From the NCBI GenBank assembly GCA_949499045.1, contig CATEEE010000132.1:1-8624 (forward strand): a stretch of DNA of 8,624 nucleotides, read 5' to 3'. The notes beneath the pieces are model-generated. The model was given only the letters and a program-made list of their open reading frames with translations. It was not told the origin of the DNA and did not search any database. The position numbers and the translations under genes were made by a program. This document shows positions 1 to 4,911 of this stretch, piece by piece (the first letter of the stretch is position 1; every line of letters begins with the position of its first letter). This DNA is from Marinobacterium sp. xm-d-530. Its GTDB lineage: Bacteria > Pseudomonadota > Gammaproteobacteria > Pseudomonadales > Balneatricaceae.

Positions 1-16
1 AATGCCGGGTTTTTTT
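1..16. terminator. Half of an intrinsic terminator, cut by the left edge
   Basis: The plus strand begins AATGCCGGG followed by seven T, which looks like the 3' arm and U-tract of a rho-independent terminator whose 5' arm lies outside the window. On the minus strand the same bases read A-tract then CCCGGCATT, the expected 5' arm of a terminator about 17 bases after the acnB stop codon. It may therefore work in both directions, ending acnB and a converging gene to the left. The pairing partner is not visible, so this rests on one arm only. Confidence 0.55.
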
Positions 17-33
17 AAGCGTTAATCAACAGA

Positions 34-2631
34 TTAAGCTTGAACCGTTGGAATCACTGAAGAGGCTTTCTCTACGTAGTTTTCCATCTGATCGAAGTTT
101 AGGTAACGATAGATGTCATCGGCCATGCTGTCGATCTTCTGAGCGTAGTTCATGTACTCTTCAACCGTTGGCAGTTTGCCTTCTAGCGCAGCTACTGACG
201 CAAGTTCAGCAGACGCTAGGAATACATCTGCACCATCACCTAGACGGTTAGGGAAGTTACGAGTCGATGTAGAGACTACAGTCGATTTCGCAGCAACGCG
301 TGCTTGGTTACCCATACAGAGTGAACAGCCTGGCATCTCCATGCGCGCACCCGCTTTACCGAAGATGTTGTAGTAACCTTCGTCGCTTAGCTGTGCAGCA
401 TCCATCTTCGTTGGTGGAGCAATCCACATACGAGTTGGAATAGAGGCACCCGATGCTTCAAGTAGTTTACCTGCAGCACGGAAGTGACCGATGTTGGTCA
501 TACAAGAACCGATGAATACTTCATCAATCTTCTCGCCCTGTACTGTTGAAAGAAGGCGAGCGTCGTCTGGATCGTTTGGCGCACAAAGGATTGGCTCTTT
601 GATATCCGCTAGGTCGATCTCGATAACGGTTGCGTATTCGGCATCGGAATCAGCACGCATCAAGCTTGGGTTAGCTAGCCACTCTTCCATGCCTTTGATA
701 CGACGTTCGATAGTACGTTCATCACCGTAGCCTTCAGCGATCATCCACTTAAGCATGACGATGTTAGACTTCAAGTACTCTGCAACTGAATCTTCACCTA
801 GAGTGATTGTACAGCCCGCAGCAGAACGCTCTGCAGACGCATCAGATAGCTCGAATGCCTGTTCAACAGTCAGGTCTTCAAGACCTTCGATCTCAAGTAC
901 GCGACCCGAGAAGATGTTCTTCTTACCCGCTTTAGCAACCGTTAGGTGACCCTCTTTGATTGCGTAGTATGGGATCGCGTGAACAAGATCACGTAGGGTG
1001 ATGCCAGGGTTACGTTTACCTTTGAAACGAACCAATACAGACTCAGGCATATCCAGTGGCATAACGCCTGTCGCAGCAGCGAATGCAACGAGACCAGAAC
1101 CTGCTGGGAAAGAGATACCTAATGGGAAACGAGTGTGTGAGTCGCCACCAGTACCAACAGTGTCAGGAAGAAGCATACGGTTCAACCAAGAGTGGATAAC
1201 ACCGTCGCCTGGGCGAAGCGATACACCGCCACGGTTCATGATGAAATCAGGAAGTGTGTGGTGAGTGTTAACGTCTACTGGTTTAGGGTAAGCCGCTGTG
1301 TGACAGAAAGACTGCATCGTTAAGTCAGCAGAGAAGCCAAGACACGCAAGGTCTTTAAGCTCGTCTCGAGTCATTGGGCCCGTAGTATCCTGTGAACCAA
1401 CCGTTGTCATCTTAGGTTCGCAGTACATGCCTGGACGAACGCCGTCCATGCCGCAAGCTTTACCAACCATCTTCTGAGCAAGGGTGAAACCTTTGCCTGA
1501 GTCAGCAGGTTGCTGTGGCTTACGGAATAGATCCGTTTGACCTAGACCTAGCGCTTCACGAGCTTTGTCAGTTAGACCACGACCGATGATCAGTGGGATA
1601 CGACCGCCTGCACGCACTTCGTCGAGAAGTACCTGAGTTTTCAGACCGAATTCACAGATCACTTCATCAGTGCCGTGCTTACATACTTTACCTTCGTATG
1701 GGTATACGTCGATCACGTCGCCCATGTTTAGGTCGTCAACGGGCATCTCGATCGGTAGCGCCCCAGCATCTTCCATTGTGTTGTAGAAGATGGGTGCGAT
1801 TTTACCGCCGAAACAGTAACCGCCAGCACGTTTGTTAGGTACGTTCGGGATATCGTCACCGAAGAACCATAGAACAGAGTTAGTTGCAGACTTACGAGAA
1901 GAACCCGTACCAACAACGTCACCCACGTAAGCAACAGGGAAGCCTTTTGCTTTTACTTCTTCGATCTGAGCTAGTGGGCCTTTAACGCCATGCTCTTCTG
2001 GGGTGATGCCTTCACGTTCCATCTTAAGCATCGCGTTAGCGTGCAGTGGAATGTCAGGGCGTGACCATGCATCTGGAGCAGGTGATAGGTCATCGGTGTT
2101 TGTCTCGCCAGGTACTTTGAATACAGTGACTGTGATTTTTTCAGCAACTTCAGGCTTGCTAGTGAACCACTCAGCGTTAGCCCAAGATTCCATAACCTGT
2201 TTCGCTGACGCGTTACCCGCATCCATCTTCTCTTTAACGTCGTGGAACGCATCAAACATTAGAAGGGTGTGCGATAGGCCTTTAACAGCCGCAGGTGCTA
2301 GTTCAGCGTCATCAAGGCTCTTGATCATTGGCTCGATATTGTAGCCGCCTAGCATAGTGCCTAGTAGCTCAACCGCAGCAACTTTGCTGATAAGAGGAGA
2401 TGAAGCTTCACCGTTAGCGATCGCCGCCAAGAAACCTGCTTTAACATAAGCAGCTTGGTCAACACCGGCAGGAACACGGTTAGTTATAAGGTCTAGAAGA
2501 AACTCTTCTTCGCCTGCTGGTGGGTTTTTAAGTAGCTCAACCAGTGCGCTGGTTTGATCAGCGTCTAGTGGCTTAGGCGGTACGCCTTCTGCGGCACGTT
2601 CTTCAACGTGTTTACGGTAAGCTTCAAGCAC
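34..2631 (-). CDS. acnB: Aconitate hydratase B (bifunctional aconitase / 2-methylisocitrate dehydratase)
   Basis: Cytoplasmic [4Fe-4S] enzyme that interconverts citrate and isocitrate through cis-aconitate in the citric acid cycle; the family also acts on 2-methylisocitrate. The protein has 865 residues, the same as E. coli AcnB as I recall it, and is near-identical over long stretches. It has the AcnB order of parts: an N-terminal HEAT-like helical domain (about 1-160), then the swivel domain with SSRKSATNS (about 160-390), then the catalytic domains with QDTTGPMT. The three cluster cysteines are present: C710 in IGSCMTN, and C769 and C772 in GCSLCMGNQ, at the E. coli positions. The start is GTG, chosen because MLEAYRKHVEERAAEG matches the family N-terminus and a GAGGG ribosome-binding site lies 7 bases upstream. 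It is transcribed alone, divergently from miaE. E. coli AcnB also binds mRNA when it loses its cluster (known for the family, not tested here). Confidence 0.98.
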   Translation of the reverse strand: MLEAYRKHVEERAAEGVPPKPLDADQTSALVELLKNPPAGEEEFLLDLITNRVPAGVDQAAYVKAGFLAAIANGEASSPLISKVAAVELLGTMLGGYNIEPMIKSLDDAELAPAAVKGLSHTLLMFDAFHDVKEKMDAGNASAKQVMESWANAEWFTSKPEVAEKITVTVFKVPGETNTDDLSPAPDAWSRPDIPLHANAMLKMEREGITPEEHGVKGPLAQIEEVKAKGFPVAYVGDVVGTGSSRKSATNSVLWFFGDDIPNVPNKRAGGYCFGGKIAPIFYNTMEDAGALPIEMPVDDLNMGDVIDVYPYEGKVCKHGTDEVICEFGLKTQVLLDEVRAGGRIPLIIGRGLTDKAREALGLGQTDLFRKPQQPADSGKGFTLAQKMVGKACGMDGVRPGMYCEPKMTTVGSQDTTGPMTRDELKDLACLGFSADLTMQSFCHTAAYPKPVDVNTHHTLPDFIMNRGGVSLRPGDGVIHSWLNRMLLPDTVGTGGDSHTRFPLGISFPAGSGLVAFAAATGVMPLDMPESVLVRFKGKRNPGITLRDLVHAIPYYAIKEGHLTVAKAGKKNIFSGRVLEIEGLEDLTVEQAFELSDASAERSAAGCTITLGEDSVAEYLKSNIVMLKWMIAEGYGDERTIERRIKGMEEWLANPSLMRADSDAEYATVIEIDLADIKEPILCAPNDPDDARLLSTVQGEKIDEVFIGSCMTNIGHFRAAGKLLEASGASIPTRMWIAPPTKMDAAQLSDEGYYNIFGKAGARMEMPGCSLCMGNQARVAAKSTVVSTSTRNFPNRLGDGADVFLASAELASVAALEGKLPTVEEYMNYAQKIDSMADDIYRYLNFDQMENYVEKASSVIPTVQA

Positions 2632-2700
2632 GATATGGCCCTCATTAATGGCTACACCTAACGCCCTTGTGAGGCGAGAGGAGGATATCTTCCCGATATC
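2632..2700 (-). promoter_or_regulatory. Possible two-state RNA structure in the acnB leader
   Basis: Read on the minus strand, the leader contains GATATC-GGGAA-GATATC (2700 to 2684), which can form a 6-bp hairpin with a 5-base loop. The downstream half of that hairpin is also the start of GATATCCTC (2689 to 2681). That stretch can pair with GAGG(GCC)ATATC (2643 to 2632), a 9-bp stem with a 3-base bulge that would cover the ribosome-binding site and reach the base before the GTG. Both pairings use 2685-2689, so they exclude each other. The enclosed loop also holds a small CGCC/GGCG stem. This is base pairing read from sequence only; no energy was calculated and no family (riboswitch or otherwise) is recognised. 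Confidence 0.35.
2639..2643 (-). promoter_or_regulatory. acnB ribosome-binding site (GAGGG)
   Basis: On the minus strand GAGGG stands 7 bases before the GTG start codon at 2631. This decides the non-ATG start and agrees with the conserved N-terminus of the protein. Confidence 0.85.
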
Positions 2701-2723
2701 AATGGTTATTAAAAAACGCCGTT

Positions 2724-2752
2724 ATTCTACAGGAGTCGCCATTCTCTGTTAA
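2724..2752 (-). promoter_or_regulatory. Sigma-70 promoter of acnB
   Basis: On the minus strand TTAACA (2752-2747) and TAGAAT (2729-2724) are separated by exactly 17 bp. Each hexamer matches the sigma-70 consensus at five of six positions. Transcription would start near 2717, giving an acnB leader of roughly 85 bases that holds the paired elements described at 2632-2700. Confidence 0.7.
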
Positions 2753-2755
2753 TCA

Positions 2756-2786
2756 CCCAAAGGCCAAAAGGCCTTTATACTTTGGG
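2756..2786. repeat. Nested inverted repeats upstream of the acnB promoter
   Basis: An inner inverted repeat AAAGGCC-AAAA-GGCCTTT (2759-2776) has 7-bp arms around a 4-base loop. An overlapping outer one pairs CCCAAAG (2756-2762) with CTTTGGG (2780-2786). They share bases, so they are alternatives in a single strand. The element begins 4 bp upstream of the acnB -35 box, a usual place for an activator or repressor site. It could also be a weak terminator-like hairpin, but the T-run is only three bases. The binding protein, if any, is unknown. Confidence 0.4.
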
Positions 2787-2893
2787 CTTGTAACAGGCTG
2801 TTTATAGAACCATTTCTTATTGTTTTACAAGGAAAAAGTATATCGCTGCAGCGCAACATAACTCAGAGGGTACCGGTCTTGTGGATGGCCCGT
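2787..2893. other. Rest of the acnB-miaE intergenic region, no gene seen
   Basis: No convincing open reading frame or RNA gene lies here. It contains an imperfect dyad TGTAAC-N6-TTTATA (2789-2806) with core AACAG-G-CTGTT, and a perfect 10-bp palindrome CGCTGCAGCG (2844-2853) about 40 bp before the miaE -10 box. Both are possible protein sites but match no regulator that I can assign with confidence. Confidence 0.4.
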
Positions 2894-2899
2894 TATAAT
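2894..2899 (+). promoter_or_regulatory. Likely -10 box of the miaE promoter
   Basis: A perfect TATAAT is followed by a GC-rich stretch (TTGCGCCC). No good -35 hexamer stands 16-18 bp upstream (the bases there are about TACCGG), so the promoter is either weak or dependent on an activator. Transcription would start near 2906, upstream of the GTG start at 2933 and downstream of the in-frame TTG 2879 and ATG 2885. Confidence 0.55.
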
Positions 2900-2922
2900 T
2901 TGCGCCCAGTAATGCTTTTAGT

Positions 2923-2926
2923 GGAG
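2923..2926 (+). promoter_or_regulatory. miaE ribosome-binding site (GGAG)
   Basis: GGAG lies 6 bases before the GTG at 2933. None of the earlier in-frame starts (TTG 2879, ATG 2885, ATG 2912) has a comparable site, so this fixes the miaE start. Confidence 0.7.
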
Positions 2927-2932
2927 ATAGGC

Positions 2933-3547
2933 GTGGACGCGTTAACCGAGATTCAGAGTTTTTTAGGATGCCAAACACCGGATCAGTGGATCCAAGTGGC
3001 TAAAGATCCTAGTCATCAATCTCTACTGCTGACCGACCACGCCCATTGTGAAAAGAAAGCGGCCTCCACGGCTATGACGCTCATGTTTCGTTACGTTGAT
3101 CGTCCAGAGCTTCTCAATAAAATGTCACGACTCGCTCGTGAAGAATTAATCCATTTTGAACAAGTGTTGAGCTTGATGGATAAGCGTGGCTTTAAATATG
3201 GCAATCTATCTGCGTCGCGATACGCGAGCGGACTGCATGAGTTGGTTCGACGTGAAGAGCCGGGTAGATTGATCGATACATTGATTGTCGGTGCGTTCAT
3301 TGAAGCTCGTTCTTGTGAACGGTTCGCCGCACTGGCTCCACACCTTGATGAAGAGTTGGCTAAGTTCTACCGCTCATTACTTCGATCCGAAGGGCGTCAC
3401 TATCAAGATTATCTAAAGCTAGCTGAGGAGTATGCAGGTGAGCCGATTGATGATCGAATTGAACTTATCCGTCAAAGAGAGCGTGAATTAGTCGAGTCTG
3501 AAGATGATCTGTTCCGCTTCCACTCGGGTAAGCCAGCACTTAATTAA
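2933..3547 (+). CDS. miaE: tRNA-(ms2io6A)-hydroxylase, diiron monooxygenase
   Basis: Oxygen-dependent cytoplasmic enzyme that hydroxylates the isopentenyl group of ms2i6A at position 37, next to the anticodon, in tRNAs that read codons starting with U. With GTG 2933 as start the product has 204 residues, in the range of the shorter MiaE proteins. It has a ferritin-like diiron site: E40 in HCEKKA, E71 and H74 in REELIHFEQ, E124 (or E129) in FIEARSCERF, and E153 and H156 in SEGRHYQDY. The N-terminus MDALTEIQSFLGCQTP resembles other MiaE starts. The frame stays open upstream to TTG 2879, but that longer form would include the TATAAT -10 box and has no ribosome-binding site, so I reject it. It is divergent from acnB and converges on lpxH, with the two stop codons overlapping by 4 bp (TTAA). 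Function is well supported; the start is probable. Confidence 0.93.
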   Translation: MDALTEIQSFLGCQTPDQWIQVAKDPSHQSLLLTDHAHCEKKAASTAMTLMFRYVDRPELLNKMSRLAREELIHFEQVLSLMDKRGFKYGNLSASRYASGLHELVRREEPGRLIDTLIVGAFIEARSCERFAALAPHLDEELAKFYRSLLRSEGRHYQDYLKLAEEYAGEPIDDRIELIRQRERELVESEDDLFRFHSGKPALN

Positions 3548-4284
3548 GTATAATCTTCTGGGGGTTCAAACTTAGAGAGTGTGAACTCCTTTTTGTTACT
3601 CAAAAGATAGTAACCGCTAGAGCTCCAATCACCCAGAACGACTCGGGTTAACGATTCGTTACCGTTGATATTGGTATGAATACTGGGTCTGTGGGTGTGC
3701 CCGTGAATCAGAATCTGACACTCCTCTTTTAAAAGTATTTCCTCGCAAAATCTGATATTTACATCCATGATGTAATCTTCTTTGTTGCTATTTTGCTGTT
3801 GGCTCTCATCGCGGATCTTACGCGCAATGGCGAGGCGCTCCTCAATACTTTTTTCCAGAAAACTCTGTTGCCAAGTGGGGTCTCTCACCTGATCTCTAAA
3901 GGCTTGGTAGTCTGCATCATCAATGCAGAGTTCATCGCCATGCATCAGTAGAGCCGAACCCCGTTTGGGTAGCTCAATCTTGATCTGTTCTGGTAGCAGT
4001 TCGGCCGATAGTTTTCTTGCACTTTTCTTACCTAAAAGAAAATCGCGATTGCCGTGCATCAAGTAGATGCTTGTGCCTGAACGGTTTAAAGCCTCGAAGT
4101 AGGGTTGAATCTCTTTCAACACAGGGTCAGCAAAATCGTCGCCGATCCAAGCTTCGAAAATATCACCCAGAAGGTAGAGCTCATCGCTAGAAGGTGCGAT
4201 GTGGGAGAGGAAGTAACGCAGCGCCCGAGTAATGTCGGGACGCTCCGCTTGCAGGTGAAGGTCTGAAATAAATAGACGTTTCAA
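3544..4284 (-). CDS. lpxH: UDP-2,3-diacylglucosamine diphosphatase
   Basis: Peripheral inner-membrane metallophosphoesterase of the Raetz lipid A pathway; it hydrolyses UDP-2,3-diacylglucosamine to lipid X and UMP. The product has 246 residues, close to the E. coli enzyme. The calcineurin-like metal motifs appear in order: D8-x-H10 (SDLHL), G40-D41-x-x-E44, G78-N79-R80-D81, H115 in LMHGDE, and G195-H196-x-H198 in HGHTHRP. The start is TTG at 4284, which gives MKRLFISDLHL, aligning with the family N-terminus; no ATG is usable before the first metal motif. An AGG 7 bases upstream lies in the last codons of ppiB, and only 2 bases separate the ppiB stop from this TTG, so translation is probably coupled. 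There is no room for a terminator before miaE, so transcripts probably run into its antisense strand. Confidence 0.96.
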   Translation of the reverse strand: MKRLFISDLHLQAERPDITRALRYFLSHIAPSSDELYLLGDIFEAWIGDDFADPVLKEIQPYFEALNRSGTSIYLMHGNRDFLLGKKSARKLSAELLPEQIKIELPKRGSALLMHGDELCIDDADYQAFRDQVRDPTWQQSFLEKSIEERLAIARKIRDESQQQNSNKEDYIMDVNIRFCEEILLKEECQILIHGHTHRPSIHTNINGNESLTRVVLGDWSSSGYYLLSNKKEFTLSKFEPPEDYT

Positions 4285-4286
4285 GG

Positions 4287-4781
4287 TTAAGCCTGAATTT
4301 CTGCCTTCTCAATGATGACGTCGTCAACCGGTACGTCTTGGTGACCAGCTTTCATTGTGGTGGGAACCAGTTTGATCTTATCGACCACATCTTGCCCTTC
4401 AACCACTTTACCGAATACAGCGTAGCCCCAGCCTTGAGTGTTTTTGCCAGAGTGATCTAGGAACGCATTATCGGCTACGTTAATGAAGAACTGAGCAGAC
4501 GCTGAGTGAGGGTCCATCGTACGCGCCATCGCAAGGGTGTACATCTCATTGCTTAGGCCGTTATCAGCTTCGTTTTCAATAGGTTCGCGTGTTTTTTTCT
4601 GCTGCATGCCCGGTTCAAAACCACCGCCTTGAACCATGAAGTTGCTGATGACGCGGTGGAAAATCACACCGTCGTAAAAACCCTCTTTAACGTACTGTTC
4701 AAAGTTCGCTGCAGTTTTTGGTGCCTTTTCAAAATCGAGTTCAATTTTGATTTCGCCGAAGTTGGTCGTTAAAACGATCAT
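4287..4781 (-). CDS. ppiB: Peptidyl-prolyl cis-trans isomerase B, cytoplasmic cyclophilin
   Basis: Catalyses cis-trans isomerisation of bonds preceding proline during protein folding. The product has 164 residues, the same length as E. coli PpiB, and is one cyclophilin domain. Visible landmarks are IFHRV with the catalytic arginine R43, MVQGGGFEPGM (Q51 to M58), AMART, the AQFFINVADN strand and GWGYAVFGKVVEG. There is no signal peptide, so it is the cytoplasmic type rather than periplasmic PpiA. The ATG at 4781 has an AAGGG ribosome-binding site 8 bases upstream. It is the first gene of a two-gene operon with lpxH and is divergent from glnS; ppiB next to lpxH is also found in E. coli. Confidence 0.97.
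   Translation of the reverse strand: MIVLTTNFGEIKIELDFEKAPKTAANFEQYVKEGFYDGVIFHRVISNFMVQGGGFEPGMQQKKTREPIENEADNGLSNEMYTLAMARTMDPHSASAQFFINVADNAFLDHSGKNTQGWGYAVFGKVVEGQDVVDKIKLVPTTMKAGHQDVPVDDVIIEKAEIQA
4292..4294 (-). promoter_or_regulatory. lpxH ribosome-binding site inside the end of ppiB
   Basis: On the minus strand AGG falls within the last two sense codons of ppiB, 7 bases before the TTG start of lpxH. It is a short match and supports weak, coupled initiation at the unusual TTG codon. Confidence 0.5.
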
Positions 4782-4813
4782 CAGTTTTTCCCTTTAAGTT
4801 GAAATTTGTGCGA

Positions 4814-4822
4814 AGTATATCA
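4814..4822 (-). promoter_or_regulatory. Extended -10 promoter of ppiB-lpxH
   Basis: On the minus strand TGATATACT gives an extended -10 element: TG, one base, then TATACT (4819-4814), five of six matches to consensus. No -35 box is recognisable at the right distance, as is common for extended -10 promoters. Transcription would start near 4807, leaving a short leader of about 25 bases with the AAGGG site. Confidence 0.55.
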
Positions 4823-4847
4823 GATCAAATAGGGGTTTCGCCCTGTA

Positions 4848-4872
4848 TTGACGTGTTCGGATGGCATATAAT
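4848..4872 (+). promoter_or_regulatory. Likely glnS operon promoter, strong -10 with misplaced -35
   Basis: A perfect TATAAT (4867-4872) stands 39 bp before the glnS start, followed by a GC-rich discriminator (TCCGCGC). TTGACG (4848-4853) would be a good -35 hexamer, but the spacer is only 13 bp, below the usual 16-18. The -10 is convincing; the role of TTGACG is uncertain. A GC-rich discriminator is typical of promoters lowered by ppGpp, which would suit a tRNA synthetase operon (inference). Confidence 0.55.
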
Positions 4873-4911
4873 TCCGCGCTTATTATTTTACAGTCTCGAT
4901 AAAGTTGAATT

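Noticed and set aside
2003..2344. Open frames antisense to acnB on the plus strand, the longest of 113 codons
   Set aside because: acnB is intact and highly conserved here; these frames have low-complexity, serine-rich and arginine-rich translations with no motif or start signal.
2759..2776. AAAGGCC-AAAA-GGCCTTT as a rho-independent terminator
   Set aside because: Only four G-C pairs and a three-base T-run, and no gene ends nearby on either strand, so an operator-like role is more likely.
2789..2806. TGTAAC-N6-TTTATA resembling a TyrR/PhhR box
   Set aside because: It has two mismatches to the usual TGTAAA-N6-TTTACA, and neither neighbour is an aromatic amino acid gene; kept only as a dyad in the intergenic description.
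4848..4853. TTGACG as a normal -35 box for glnS
   Set aside because: The spacer to TATAAT is 13 bp, too short for a standard sigma-70 promoter; reported only as an uncertain part of the promoter.
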